This document shows, in pieces, positions 42,664 through 53,841 of a stretch of 64,000 nucleotides of DNA. Position 1 is the first letter of the stretch, and each line of letters starts with the position of its first letter. This DNA comes from Bradyrhizobium mercantei (GTDB lineage: Bacteria; Pseudomonadota; Alphaproteobacteria; Rhizobiales; Xanthobacteraceae). Below the pieces are notes generated by a model. The model was given only the letters and a program-made list of their open reading frames with translations, did no database searches and was not told the origin of the DNA. Where the stretch lies: assembly GCF_001982635.1 (NCBI RefSeq), contig NZ_MKFI01000004.1, positions 365,609-429,608 on the forward strand, in the 5' to 3' direction. Made by a program: the position numbers and the translations under genes.

Positions 42664-43644
42664 ATGCTCGCTTTCACTCTTCGCCGCTTCCTGCAGGCGA
42701 TCGGCGTCATGCTCGCCGTAGGCGTCATCGCGTTCGCGATGTTCCGCTTCGCCGGCGACCCGGTCAACCAGATCGTCTCGATCGACACCTCGGCCGCGCA
42801 GCGCGCTGAGATCCGGCATTCGCTCGGCCTCGACGATCCCGTGCTGGTGCAGTTCGGCCGCTACTTCATCAATGCGCTGCAGTTCAAGTTCGGCGTGTCC
42901 TACCAGTTCCGCCTGCCGGTCTCCTCGCTGCTGGCCGAGCGACTGCCGGCGACGCTGGAGCTCGCGATCTGTGCGACGCTGTTTGCGATGGTGGCCGGCA
43001 TCCTGATGGGGGTCTATTCGGCACTGCGCCGCGACACCATCCTCGCCCGATTATTCCAGGCGGTATCGCTGATCGGCATCTCGCTGCCGACCTTCCTGAT
43101 CGGCATCCTGCTGATCTACCTGTTCGCGGTGACCCTGGGCTGGCTGCCCTCGTTCGGCCGCGGCGAGGTGGTGAAGCTCGGCTGGTGGTCGACCGGGCTG
43201 CTCACCGTCTCCGGCTGGAAGGCGATCATCATGCCGGCGATCACGCTCGGACTGTTCCAGATGACCCTGATCATGCGGCTGGTGCGCGCCGAAATGCTGG
43301 AGGTGTTGCGGACCGACTATATCCGCTTCGCCCGCGCCCGCGGCCTGACCACGCGCGCGATCCATTTCGGCCACGCGCTGAAGAACACCCTGGTTCCCGT
43401 GATCACGGTGGCCGGACTTCAGTTTGGCTCGGTTATTGCTTTCTCGATCATCACCGAAACCGTGTTCCAATGGCCGGGCATGGGGCTTCTGTTCGTGCAG
43501 GCCGTGCAGAACGTCGATATCCCGATCATGGCCGCGTATCTCTTGATGGTCTCGCTGATCTTCGTCACCATCAATCTCGTGGTCGACATCCTCTACACCG
43601 TGGTCGATCCGCGCTTGCGCTCGCCCGTCGGCCGCGCGGCGTGA
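42664..43644 (+). CDS. Peptide ABC transporter permease (DppB family), system 1
   Basis: A 326-residue permease with six membrane helices and a DppB-type first periplasmic loop (RHSLGLDDPVLVQFGRYF). The coupling helix motif is DYIRFARARGLTTRAIHFGHALKN. It forms the channel with the next gene product. GTAGAG precedes the ATG at short distance. Confidence 0.93.
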   Translation: MLAFTLRRFLQAIGVMLAVGVIAFAMFRFAGDPVNQIVSIDTSAAQRAEIRHSLGLDDPVLVQFGRYFINALQFKFGVSYQFRLPVSSLLAERLPATLELAICATLFAMVAGILMGVYSALRRDTILARLFQAVSLIGISLPTFLIGILLIYLFAVTLGWLPSFGRGEVVKLGWWSTGLLTVSGWKAIIMPAITLGLFQMTLIMRLVRAEMLEVLRTDYIRFARARGLTTRAIHFGHALKNTLVPVITVAGLQFGSVIAFSIITETVFQWPGMGLLFVQAVQNVDIPIMAAYLLMVSLIFVTINLVVDILYTVVDPRLRSPVGRAA

Positions 43645-43655
43645 GGGATCAACCG

Positions 43656-44615
43656 ATGTCCGACGCCGTCGTCCCCCATCGCTCCGAGGATCACCACGCA
43701 CCCACAGGCTGGTTCAAACGCGCGCTCGATAGCGACATCTTCTATTCGTTTCGCCGGTCCCGCCTGACCATGGTCGCCGCCGCGATCACGCTCACGTTCT
43801 TCCTGCTGGCGATCTTTGCCTCATGGCTTGCGGTGCAGAACCCGTTCGATCCGGCGCAGCTGCAACTGATCAACTCGCGGATCGCGCCGCTGTGGACCGC
43901 CGACGGCCAGAGCCCGTTCCTGCTCGGGACCGACGAGCAGGGCCGCGACGTGCTCTCGGCGATCCTCTACGGCCTGCGCATCTCGCTTGCGGTCGGCATC
44001 GCTGGCGTGGTCTTCGCCGGCGCGCTCGGCATCGCCCTCGGCCTGATCGCCGGCTATTTCGGCGGCGTGGTCGACAGCGTCATCATGCGGATCGCCGACG
44101 TGCAGCTCACCTTCCCGGCGATCCTGATCGCGCTATTGGTCAACGGCGTCGCCAAATCGCTGCTCGGCAACCGGCTCGACGAGATGAGCACGCTCGGCGT
44201 GCTGATCATCGCGATCGGGCTCAGTTTCTGGGTGCAGTATGCCCGCACCGTGCGCGGTTCGGTCATGGTCGAGAAGAACAAGGATTATGTCGCGGCGGCG
44301 CAGCTGATCGGCCTGCCGGCGCCGAAGATCATGCTGCGGCACGTGCTGCCGAACACCATGGGCCCGATCCTCGTCATCGCCACCATCAACCTCGCGCTCG
44401 CAATCATCACCGAGGCGACGCTGTCGTTCCTCGGCGCAGGGATGCCCGACACCATGCCCTCGCTGGGCACCCTGATCCGGATCGGCAACAACTATCTGTT
44501 CGCCGGCGAATGGTGGATCGTCGCCTTCCCTGGCATTGCGCTGGCCGGCCTCATCCTCTCCATCAATTTGCTCGGCGACTGGCTGCGCGACGCCCTCAAC
44601 CCGAAGCTCCGATGA
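43656..44615 (+). CDS. Peptide ABC transporter permease (DppC family), system 1
   Basis: A 319-residue permease starting MSDAVVPHRSED; the N-terminal OppC_N region (FYSFRRSRLTMVAAAI) precedes LLGTDEQGRDVLSAILYG and the coupling motif KDYVAAAQLIGLPAPKIMLRH. About six helices. It begins 11 bp after dppB and its TGA overlaps the next ATG. Confidence 0.93.
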   Translation: MSDAVVPHRSEDHHAPTGWFKRALDSDIFYSFRRSRLTMVAAAITLTFFLLAIFASWLAVQNPFDPAQLQLINSRIAPLWTADGQSPFLLGTDEQGRDVLSAILYGLRISLAVGIAGVVFAGALGIALGLIAGYFGGVVDSVIMRIADVQLTFPAILIALLVNGVAKSLLGNRLDEMSTLGVLIIAIGLSFWVQYARTVRGSVMVEKNKDYVAAAQLIGLPAPKIMLRHVLPNTMGPILVIATINLALAIITEATLSFLGAGMPDTMPSLGTLIRIGNNYLFAGEWWIVAFPGIALAGLILSINLLGDWLRDALNPKLR

Positions 44616-45595
44616 CCCAGCCTGTTCTCTCCGTGCGCAATCTCGAGGTGGAATTCGTCACCCGCCGCGCGACGTTGCGCGCCATCAACGGCGTGTCATT
44701 CGACATCGCCAAGGGCGAGGTGCTCGGCGTGGTCGGCGAGTCCGGCGCCGGCAAATCGGTCACCGGCCTTGCCGTGATCGGCTTGATCGATCCGCCCGGC
44801 CGCATCTCCGCCGGCGAGATCGAGCTGTCGGGCACCCGGATCGACCATCTTCCGCCGGAAGAGATCAGGCGCGTCCGCGGCAAGCGGATCGGCATGATCT
44901 TCCAGGATCCGCTGACCAGCCTCAATCCGCTGTACCGGATCGGCGACCAGATCATCGAGACCATCCGCACCCACACCAACTTGAGCGAAAGCGCCGCGCG
45001 CAGGCGCGCCATCGATCTGCTGGCCGAGGTCGGCATCCCCGCGCCGGAAAAGCGCATCGACGGCTACCCGCACGAATTCTCCGGCGGCATGCGCCAGCGC
45101 GTCGTCATCGCGCTCGCGATCTGCGCCGAGCCCGAGCTGATCATCGCCGACGAGCCGACCACCGCGCTCGACGTCTCGGTGCAGGCGCAGATCATCGCGC
45201 TGATCAAGCGGCTCGGCCGCGACCATGGCACCGCCGTGATGCTGGTGACCCACGACATGGGCGTGATCGCCGAGACCTGCGACCGCGTCGCGGTGATGTA
45301 TTCGGGCCGCATCGCCGAGATCGGCCCGGTGCAGGAGGTGGTGCGCAATCCCTTGCATCCCTACGCCCGTGGCCTGATGGGCGCGATCCCGACGCTCGCG
45401 GGCGAGGACAAGCGCCTGGTGCAGATCCCGGGCTCGATGCCGCGGCTGTCGGCGATCCCGCCGGGCTGCCCGTTCAATCCGCGCTGCGCGTTCGCCTTCG
45501 ATCGCTGCCGCATCGAACGTCCCGAGCCGATCCGGCGGGGCACCCAATCCGTCGCCTGCCATCTGTTCGAGCCCGCGAAGGAGACCGCGGCATGA
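44612..45595 (+). CDS. Peptide ABC transporter ATPase (DppD family), system 1
   Basis: A 327-residue ATPase with Walker A GESGAGKS, Q-loop IFQDPLTSLNP, signature FSGGMRQR, Walker B LIIADE and switch LVTHD. The C-terminal oligopeptide transporter domain has the CPFNPRCAFAFDRC cysteine pattern that can bind an Fe-S cluster. Both ends overlap neighbours as ATGA. Confidence 0.95.
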   Translation: MTQPVLSVRNLEVEFVTRRATLRAINGVSFDIAKGEVLGVVGESGAGKSVTGLAVIGLIDPPGRISAGEIELSGTRIDHLPPEEIRRVRGKRIGMIFQDPLTSLNPLYRIGDQIIETIRTHTNLSESAARRRAIDLLAEVGIPAPEKRIDGYPHEFSGGMRQRVVIALAICAEPELIIADEPTTALDVSVQAQIIALIKRLGRDHGTAVMLVTHDMGVIAETCDRVAVMYSGRIAEIGPVQEVVRNPLHPYARGLMGAIPTLAGEDKRLVQIPGSMPRLSAIPPGCPFNPRCAFAFDRCRIERPEPIRRGTQSVACHLFEPAKETAA

Positions 45596-46587
45596 GCGGG
45601 ACATTGATCGAGGTCAGGAATCTGCGCCGCGTCTTCGATGTCTCGAAACCGTGGCTCAACCGCGTGATCGAAGGCGGCCATCTCGAATTCCTGAAAGCCG
45701 TCGACGGCGTCTCTTTCGACATCAAGCGCGGCGAGACCTTTGCGCTGGTCGGCGAATCCGGCTCCGGCAAGACCACGGTCGCACGCATGGTCGTCGGCCT
45801 GTTGCCGCCGAGTTCGGGCGAAGTCGTCATCGACGGCGTCTCGATGACCGATCCGCGGCAGGGCCAGGCGCGCCGCCGGCTGCGCCGGCGCATCCAGATG
45901 GTTTTTCAGGACCCCTATGCGAGCCTCAATCCGCGCTACCGGGTCGCCGCCATCGTCGCCGAGCCGATCCGCGCCTTCGACCTGATCCAGGGCGAGCGCG
46001 ACATCAAGGCCCGAGTCGGCGAACTGCTGTCGCTGGTCGGCCTGCACCCCGACGACGGCCAGAAATTCCCGCATGAATTTTCCGGCGGCCAGCGCCAGCG
46101 CATCGCGATCGCCCGCGCGCTGGCGTCCGAGGCCGAGTTCATCGTCTGCGACGAGCCGACCTCGGCGCTCGACGTCTCCGTGCAGGCGCAGATCCTCAAT
46201 CTGATGCGCGACCTCCAGGACAAGTTTGGCCTGACCTATCTCTTCATCAGCCACAATCTCGCGGTCGTCCGCCACATGGCGAGCCGGATCGGTGTGATGT
46301 ATCTCGGCCGCATCGTCGAGATTGCCGAGGGCCGGCAATTGTTCGAGAACCCACGGATGCCCTACACCAGGATGCTGCTCGGCGCGGTTCCGGATCTGGC
46401 GATGTCCGGCCGCCAGCGCATCCCGGTCAAGGGCGAGATCCCGAACCCGATCGATCCGCCGCGCGGCTGCTCGTTCAACCCGCGCTGCCCCCTCGCCTTC
46501 GATCTCTGCCGTGAGAAGACGCCCGAGCTGATCGATGGCGTCGCCTGTCACGCCGTCAACAGTCCTGCCGCCGCCGTACCAGTGTGA
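45592..46587 (+). CDS. Peptide ABC transporter ATPase (DppF family), system 1
   Basis: A 331-residue ATPase. Walker A is GESGSGKTT, Q-loop VFQDPYASLNP, signature FSGGQRQR, Walker B FIVCDE; the switch histidine is in FISHN. The C-terminal cysteines are in CSFNPRCPLAFDLC. It completes the first importer (binding protein, two permeases, two ATPases). Confidence 0.95.
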   Translation: MSGTLIEVRNLRRVFDVSKPWLNRVIEGGHLEFLKAVDGVSFDIKRGETFALVGESGSGKTTVARMVVGLLPPSSGEVVIDGVSMTDPRQGQARRRLRRRIQMVFQDPYASLNPRYRVAAIVAEPIRAFDLIQGERDIKARVGELLSLVGLHPDDGQKFPHEFSGGQRQRIAIARALASEAEFIVCDEPTSALDVSVQAQILNLMRDLQDKFGLTYLFISHNLAVVRHMASRIGVMYLGRIVEIAEGRQLFENPRMPYTRMLLGAVPDLAMSGRQRIPVKGEIPNPIDPPRGCSFNPRCPLAFDLCREKTPELIDGVACHAVNSPAAAVPV

Positions 46588-46709
46588 TCACGCGGATGGG
46601 AGCGGCCATGTCTACCAAGCGGTTGGCATACCAGCCCACCTGTGATCAAGTGCGCGCGCAAAAGGCCCAACGGGCCACCCAAGAACAAACCGCGTAACGG
46701 TCAATCGCC

Positions 46710-48515
46710 ATGAGCAACGTCAACCCCGATCCATTCACGACACGGCCCGAGATCGAAGGGACATTCGGCGTCGTCACCTCGACGCACTGGATCGCCACCG
46801 CAGTCGGCATGGCGACGCTGGAAAAGGGCGGCAACGCCTTCGACGCGGGCGTTGCAGCCGCCTTCACGCTGCAAGTCGTCGAGCCGCATCTGAACGGCCC
46901 CGGCGGCGACGTCCCGATCATCGTACACGACGTCAAACGCGGCAAATCCGAAGTGATCTGCGGCCAGGGCCCGGCGCCGGCCAAGGCCACGATCGCGCAC
47001 TACCGCAGCGAGGGCCTCGAGATGGTGCCCGGCACCGGCCTGCTCGCCGCCTGCGTGCCCGGCACGTTCGAAACCTGGATGCTGCTGCTGCGCGACTACG
47101 GCACCATGAAGCTGCGCGACGTGCTCGAGCCCGCGATCGGCTATGCCCGCGACGGCCACCCGCTGGTCGAGCGTGCGTCCGCCACCATCAAGACCGTGGA
47201 GCAATTGTTCCGGAAATACTGGACCACGTCGGCCGACGTCTATTTGCCCAACGGCGAGGTGCCGAAGCCCGGCACCCTCTTCACCAACAAGAAGCTCGCG
47301 GAGACTTACACGCGGATCCTGACCGAGGCGGAGAGCGCAGGCGGCGACCGCGTGGCGCAGATCGAGCACGCGCGGCAGGCCTGGTCGAAGGGCTTCGTTG
47401 CGGAGGCGATCGACAGATTTTGCCGCACTCAGGAGGTGATGGACGTCTCGGGATCGCCGCATCGCGGCGTGCTGTCGGCCGACGACATGGCGCGCTGGCA
47501 GCCGACCATCGAGGCGCCGCTCACTTATGACTACGGCCGCTACACCGTGCAGAAATGCGGGGTCTGGAGCCAGGGTCCGGTGATGTTGCAGCAACTCGCG
47601 CTGCTCAAGGGTTTCGAGCTCGACGGGCTCGATCCCGCAGGCCCCGACTTCATCCATCTGCAAATCGAAGCCGCCAAGCTCGCCTATGCCGATCGCGAGA
47701 CGTTCTATGGCGACCCCAAGTTCACCGACATCCCGATCGAGACGCTGCTGTCGGACGCCTATAACAACGAACGGCGCAAGCTGATCTCGAAAGACAAGGC
47801 CTCGCTCGACTTCCGCCCCGGCTCGGTCACGGGTTTTGGCGGCGTCGTGAAGCTGCGCCACGCCGAAGGGCACCGCGAAGCGGTCGGCGCGATGGGCGCG
47901 GGCGAGCCGACCGTCGGCCGATTCGGCGAGGTGCGCGGCGACACCGTGCATTTCGACATCATCGACAAGGCCGGCAACATGATCTCGGCGACGCCGTCCG
48001 GCGGCTGGCTGCAATCCTCGCCTGTGATTCCCGAAATTGGCTTCTGCCTCGGCAGCCGCGCCCAGATGTTCTGGCTGGAGGAAAACCATCCTGTCTCGCT
48101 CGCGCCGGGCAAGCGACCGCGCACCACGCTGTCGCCGACCATGGCGCTGCGCGACGGCGAGCCGTATCTCTCCTGGGGCTCGCCGGGCGGCGACCAGCAG
48201 GACCAGTGGATCACGCAGTTCTTCCTGCGCCATGTCCATGCCAGGCTCAATTTGCAGGAGGCGATCGACGCGCCGGCCTGGCACTCCGAGCATTTCCCGA
48301 TCTCGTTCTGGCCGCGCACCTCGCGCCCCGGCGTGCTGGTGCTGGAAAATCGCGTGCCGAAATCGACCATCGACGAATTGAAACGCCGCGGCCATGTGGT
48401 GGAGATTGGCCCCGATTGGTCGGAAGGCCGCCTCACCGCGGCCTCAAAGGTCGGCCCCCGCCGCCGCGCCGCCGCCAACCCGCGCGGCATGCAGGGCTAC
48501 GCCGCGGGGCGCTAG
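46710..48515 (+). CDS. Gamma-glutamyltransferase family protein
   Basis: A 601-residue Ntn hydrolase of the gamma-glutamyltransferase family. Self-cleavage would occur before T412 in GDTVHFDIIDKAGN; the usual TTH is TVH here, so the nucleophilic threonine is kept but its neighbour is changed. N-terminal family features include ATLEKGGNAFDAGVAAAFTL and GPGGD. No clear signal peptide, so it may act in the cytoplasm. It lies between the two peptide importers, suggesting gamma-glutamyl peptides or glutathione-like imports as substrates. A 122-bp gap with a weak hairpin precedes it. Confidence 0.88.
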   Translation: MSNVNPDPFTTRPEIEGTFGVVTSTHWIATAVGMATLEKGGNAFDAGVAAAFTLQVVEPHLNGPGGDVPIIVHDVKRGKSEVICGQGPAPAKATIAHYRSEGLEMVPGTGLLAACVPGTFETWMLLLRDYGTMKLRDVLEPAIGYARDGHPLVERASATIKTVEQLFRKYWTTSADVYLPNGEVPKPGTLFTNKKLAETYTRILTEAESAGGDRVAQIEHARQAWSKGFVAEAIDRFCRTQEVMDVSGSPHRGVLSADDMARWQPTIEAPLTYDYGRYTVQKCGVWSQGPVMLQQLALLKGFELDGLDPAGPDFIHLQIEAAKLAYADRETFYGDPKFTDIPIETLLSDAYNNERRKLISKDKASLDFRPGSVTGFGGVVKLRHAEGHREAVGAMGAGEPTVGRFGEVRGDTVHFDIIDKAGNMISATPSGGWLQSSPVIPEIGFCLGSRAQMFWLEENHPVSLAPGKRPRTTLSPTMALRDGEPYLSWGSPGGDQQDQWITQFFLRHVHARLNLQEAIDAPAWHSEHFPISFWPRTSRPGVLVLENRVPKSTIDELKRRGHVVEIGPDWSEGRLTAASKVGPRRRAAANPRGMQGYAAGR

Positions 48516-48524
48516 AGGTTTCGG

Positions 48525-49231
48525 ATGACCTGGTCGATCATCGCCCGCGACAGCGCCACCGGCCAGCTCGGCATCGCCGTCGCCACGCGGTTCTTCGCGG
48601 TCGGCGCGCTCGTCCCGCACATTGCACCCGGGATCGGCGCCGTCGCGTCCCAGGCGCTGGTCAATCCCTACTACGGCATCGACGGCCTCGCGCTGCTGCG
48701 CGAGGGCAAGAGCCCGCATGAGGTGATTGCGGCGCTGATCGCACCCGACGGCGGCCGCGAGAGCCGGCAGGTGCATGTCATGGACGCCAAGGGGCGCATC
48801 GCGGCGCATTCCGGCAAGGACTGTATCGACTGGTTCGGCCATATCGCGGGCGACGGCTTCTCGATCGCCGGCAACATGCTGGCCGGGCCGGCGGTGCTCG
48901 ACGAGACCGCGCGTGTCTATGCCGCGAACGAAAAGCTCCCGTTCGCAGAGCGGCTGATCCAGGCGATGTTCGCCGGCGAAGCGGCCGGCGGCGACAAGCG
49001 CGGCAAGCAATCGGCGGCGCTGCTGATCCACGGCGCGGAGCAATGGCCGTTGCTCGACCTGCGGGTCGACGACCACGCCGATCCCCTGCGCGAGCTGGAG
49101 CGGCTGGAAGCGGTCAGCCGCGAGCACTGGGTGCCGTTCCGGCAGTTCATGCCGACCCGCGACAACCCGGCCGGAACCAGCGACCGCGCCAAGATCGACG
49201 CCGGCATCGCAGCGGCGAGCACGAGCCGCGA

Positions 49232-49235
<4 letters not shown>
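48525..49235 (+). CDS. DUF1028 family protein
   Basis: A 236-residue DUF1028 protein beginning MTWSIIARDSATGQLGIAVAT with GIGAVASQALVNPYYG and a GKDCIDWFGHIAGDGFSIAGNML core. The family is uncharacterised biochemically and is often found near peptide transporters; I recall it being placed with Ntn-type hydrolases. It begins nine bases after the GGT-family gene and its stop overlaps the next ATPase start. Confidence 0.85.
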
Positions 49236-50217
<982 letters not shown>

Positions 50218-50221
<4 letters not shown>

Positions 50222-51324
50222 CCGCGCTGCTCGAGGTCGAAGGGCTGGTGAAGCATTTCGTCGCCGAACGTTCGGTGTTCGGGCGGCCGACCGCGCATGT
50301 GAAGGCGGTCGACGGCGTCAGCTTCACGGTCGAGGCCGGCAAGACGCTGGCCCTGGTCGGCGAATCCGGCTGCGGCAAATCCACCGTCAGCCGGCTGGTG
50401 CTACGGCTGATCGAGCCGGACGCCGGACGTATCCGCTTCGAGGGCCGCGACCTCGGCACGCTCAATGCCGAGCAGCTGCGCGCTTTCCGCCGCGACGCGC
50501 AACTGATCTTCCAGGACCCTTATGCGTCGCTCAACCCGCGCATGACGGTGAGCCAGATCCTGACCGAGCCGCTGGCGCTGCATAATCTCGTGCCGGCAGC
50601 ACGCCGCCGCGAACGGGTCGAGGAGCTGCTGCGGCTGGTTGGACTCGAGCCGCGCTTTGCGCGCCGCTACCCGCACGAATTCTCCGGCGGCCAGCGCCAG
50701 CGCATCGCGATTGCCCGTGCGCTCGCGGTCGAGCCGAAGCTGATCATCTGCGACGAGCCGGTGTCGGCGCTCGACGTCTCGATCCGCTCGCAGATCCTGA
50801 ACCTGCTGCGCGATTTGCAGGATCGGCTGAAGCTCGCCTACATCTTCGTCTCGCACGATCTGGCCGTGGTGAAGCACATCGCCGACCGCGTCGCCGTGAT
50901 GAATCTCGGCACCATCGTCGAGACCGCGGACGCGCAAGCACTGTTCGCCGCCCCGCGCCATCCCTACAGCCGCGCGCTGTTGTCGGCGATCCCGGTGCCG
51001 AAACCGCGCGCCAAGCGCAGCCGCATCGTGCTTGAGGGCGAGTTGCCGAGCGCGCTCAATCCGCCGTCCGGCTGCCGCTTCCATACCCGCTGCCCCTACG
51101 TGATCGCGCGCTGCCGCAGCGAAGTTCCGCAACTGCTGGCAGACGGCACAGGCCATGCGACGGCCTGCCACCGCACCGCGGAGCTGCCGCCGGCGGAGAA
51201 CATCGTTCCCGCCGATGGCGGCTTCTCGCCGTCGCTTGAGAAATTGGTCGCGGCTTTCAGCGGAGCCGCGGAAGGGACCGGGCGCGCCGGGGTTGGTCAT
51301 TTCGGGACGGCGCCGCAGACATGA
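50218..51324 (+). CDS. Peptide ABC transporter ATPase (OppF/DppF family), system 2
   Basis: A 368-residue ATPase with Walker A GESGCGKST, IFQDPYASLNP, FSGGQRQR and LIICDE. After the cysteine pair region (CRFHTRCPYVIARC) there is an extra tail of about 45 residues (from LPPAENIVP) not usual in the family. It overlaps the previous stop by four bases. Confidence 0.94.
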
Positions 51325-51340
51325 GATGGGGAGTTGCGCG

Positions 51341-52864
51341 ATGAGGATGTTTCGTTTGGCGGCGGTGGCCGCCGCCCTGCTGCTGTCGCTCGTGGCAGGT
51401 GCCCAAGTCCAGGCCGAAGCCCAGACCACGCTGCGGATCGGGCTTGCCGAGGACCCCGACGTGCTCGATCCGACCATGGCGCGCACCTATGTCGGCCGCA
51501 TCGTGTTCGCCGCGCTCTGCGACAAGCTGTTCGACATCGACGAGAAGCTCAACATCGTGCCGCAGCTTGCGCTGTCGCACGAGACCTCCGCCGACGGCAA
51601 GGAGGTCACGATCAAGCTCAGGCCCGGCGTCAAATTCCAGGATGGCGAGCCGCTCGACGCGGAAGCGGCGAAGTTTTCGCTGGAGCGGCATCTGACTTTC
51701 CCCGGCTCGTTCCGCGGGCCGGAGCTGGCCAGCATCGACCACATCGAAATCGTCGATCCCCTGACCATCAAGCTGGTGCTCAAGGCGCCGTTCTCGCCCC
51801 TGATCGCGCAGCTCACCGACCGTGCCGGCATGATGGTGTCGCCCAAGGCCGCCAAAGCTGCCGGCGACAAGTTCGGCCTGCATCCCGTCTGCGCCGGTCC
51901 GTACAAATTCGTCGAGCGCGTGCAGCAGGATCGCATCGTGCTGGAGAAATTTGCCGACTACTGGAACAAGGACAACGTCTTCATCGACCGTATCGTCTAT
52001 CTGCCGATCGTGGATGCCACGGTGCGGCTCGCTAATCTGAAATCGGGCGGGCTCGACCTGATCGAGCGCGTGCTGGCGACCGACCTGAAGGACGTGCGCG
52101 CCGACTCGCGGCTGAAGGTGTCGAGCGCGATCGAGCTCGGCTATCAGGGCATCACGCTCAACATCGGCAAGGACAAGGCCAAGGGTCCGCTGAGCCAATC
52201 CGCCAAGGTGCGGCAGGCGCTTGATCTCTCGATCGACCGCGAGGCGATCAACCAGGTCGTGTTCAACGGTGAGTTCAAGCCTGGAAACCAGTGGGTCAGC
52301 CCGGATCATCCCTACTATCAGAAGGATTTTCCGATCCGCCCGCGCGATGTCGCAAAGGCCAAGGCGCTGTTGAAGGAGGCCGGCGTGACGCCGCCGGTCA
52401 GCGTCGATTTCATGGTGCCGAAGGGGCCCGAGACCGAGGGCACCGCACAGGTCATCCAGTCGATGGCGGCGGAAGCCGGCTTCGACATGAAGATCCGCGT
52501 CACCGAGTTCGCGACGTCGCTGAAGCAGGCCGAGGCCGGCGAATACCAGGCCTATATGCTGGCGTGGAGCGGCCGCATCGATCCGGACGGCAACTCCTAT
52601 GTCTTCCTGCACAAGGACGCGCCGCAAAACTACAGCGCCTGGGCCAATCCGGAGGCCGACAAGGCGCTCGACGATGCCCGCCTCACCACCGACATGGCGC
52701 AGCGCAAGGCAATCTACGCCAAGCTCACCAAGCTCGAACTTGAGGACGAGGCCATTCTCTATATCTATCATCGCCGTATCATCATCGCGCACACCACCAA
52801 GCTCGACGGCTACAAGCAGATGCCCGACGGCCTCGTGCGCGTGGTCGGATTGAAGCTGAAGTGA
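51341..52864 (+). CDS. Peptide ABC transporter substrate-binding protein (SBP family 5), system 2
   Basis: A 507-residue binding protein with a signal peptide (FRLAAVAAALLLSLVAGA; cleavage near VQAEA). Family 5 features are EDPDVLDPTMARTYVGR, VTIKLRPGVKFQDGEPLDAEAA and KALLKEAGVTPP. It differs clearly from the system 1 binding protein, so the two importers probably take different ligands. ATG at 51341 follows a GGGGAG site, 16 bp after the ATPase stop. Confidence 0.93.
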   Translation: MRMFRLAAVAAALLLSLVAGAQVQAEAQTTLRIGLAEDPDVLDPTMARTYVGRIVFAALCDKLFDIDEKLNIVPQLALSHETSADGKEVTIKLRPGVKFQDGEPLDAEAAKFSLERHLTFPGSFRGPELASIDHIEIVDPLTIKLVLKAPFSPLIAQLTDRAGMMVSPKAAKAAGDKFGLHPVCAGPYKFVERVQQDRIVLEKFADYWNKDNVFIDRIVYLPIVDATVRLANLKSGGLDLIERVLATDLKDVRADSRLKVSSAIELGYQGITLNIGKDKAKGPLSQSAKVRQALDLSIDREAINQVVFNGEFKPGNQWVSPDHPYYQKDFPIRPRDVAKAKALLKEAGVTPPVSVDFMVPKGPETEGTAQVIQSMAAEAGFDMKIRVTEFATSLKQAEAGEYQAYMLAWSGRIDPDGNSYVFLHKDAPQNYSAWANPEADKALDDARLTTDMAQRKAIYAKLTKLELEDEAILYIYHRRIIIAHTTKLDGYKQMPDGLVRVVGLKLK

Positions 52865-52895
52865 TCGCGCCGGTGTCCGGGACACGAGCATCGTC

Positions 52896-53837
52896 ATGCT
52901 GAACTTCCTCGCCAAGCGGCTGGTTCAGATCGTGCCGACGCTGTTCTTTGTCTCGGTGCTGATCTTCTCGCTGCAGCATCTGCTGCCGGGCGATCCGGCG
53001 CTGGTGATGGCCGGCGAGGAGCGCGATCCGGCGGTGATCGCGCAGATCCGCGCGCAGTACCACCTCGATCAGCCGATCCCGGTGCAGTACGTCTACTGGA
53101 TCAAGGGCGTGCTGTCGGGCGATTTCGGCGAGTCCCTGCGCAACAAGATGCCGGTGCTGGAGCTGATCGCGCAGAAGCTGCCGGTGACGCTGCAGCTTGC
53201 CGCCATGGCGATCGCGATCGCCTTCCTGATCGGGATTCCTGCGGGCATCGTCTCGGCGGTGAAGAAAGGCACCGCCTGGGATTACGGCGCCAATCTGTTT
53301 GCGCTGTGGGGCATCTCGACGCCGAACTTCTGGCTCGGCATCATGCTGATCTTCCTGTTCTCGATCGAACTCGGCTGGCTGCCGGCCTCCGGCTATGTGC
53401 CGCTGACCGAGAACTGGCGCGCCAGCCTCGCCGCCACCATCATGCCGGCCTTCGTGCTCGGCAATGCAATCGCCGCGATCCTGATGCGGCACACAAGAAG
53501 CGCCATGCTCCAGGTGCTGGAGAGCGACTATGTCCGCGCCGCGCGCGCCAAGGGCCTGTCCGAGCGCACGGTCATCCTCAAGCACGCGATGCGCAACGCG
53601 CTGACCCCGATCATCACGCTCGGCGCGCTCGAACTCGGCACGCTGCTGTCGGGCGCGGTTCTCACCGAACAGATCTTCTCGATCCCGGGCTTCGGCAAGC
53701 TGATCGTCGATGCCGTGTTCAACCGCGACTATGCCGTTGTGCAGGGCGTGGTGCTGACGACGGCGACGATCTACATCACGCTCAATTTGATCGCCGACAT
53801 CGCCTATATCCTCGTCAACCCGCGGCTGAGGGGCTGA
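52896..53837 (+). CDS. Peptide ABC transporter permease (DppB family), system 2
   Basis: A 313-residue permease with six helices. It opens MLNFLAKRLVQIVPTLFFVS, has the QYHLDQPIPVQYVYW loop and the coupling motif DYVRAARAKGLSERTVILKHAMRN. It lies 31 bp after the binding protein gene and four bases before the second permease. Confidence 0.93.
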   Translation: MLNFLAKRLVQIVPTLFFVSVLIFSLQHLLPGDPALVMAGEERDPAVIAQIRAQYHLDQPIPVQYVYWIKGVLSGDFGESLRNKMPVLELIAQKLPVTLQLAAMAIAIAFLIGIPAGIVSAVKKGTAWDYGANLFALWGISTPNFWLGIMLIFLFSIELGWLPASGYVPLTENWRASLAATIMPAFVLGNAIAAILMRHTRSAMLQVLESDYVRAARAKGLSERTVILKHAMRNALTPIITLGALELGTLLSGAVLTEQIFSIPGFGKLIVDAVFNRDYAVVQGVVLTTATIYITLNLIADIAYILVNPRLRG

Positions 53838-53841
53838 CCGG

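Noticed and set aside
44536..46587. A long frame whose first 350 codons look arginine-rich before becoming DppF
   Set aside because: The first part is a wrong-frame reading of dppD. The true DppF starts at 45592 with ATGA overlap.
46588..46709. Possible terminator (GGCCC-AAC-GGGCC at 46664-46676) between the first importer and the GGT gene
   Set aside because: Only a 5-bp stem and no T-run; too weak to split the operon on sequence alone.
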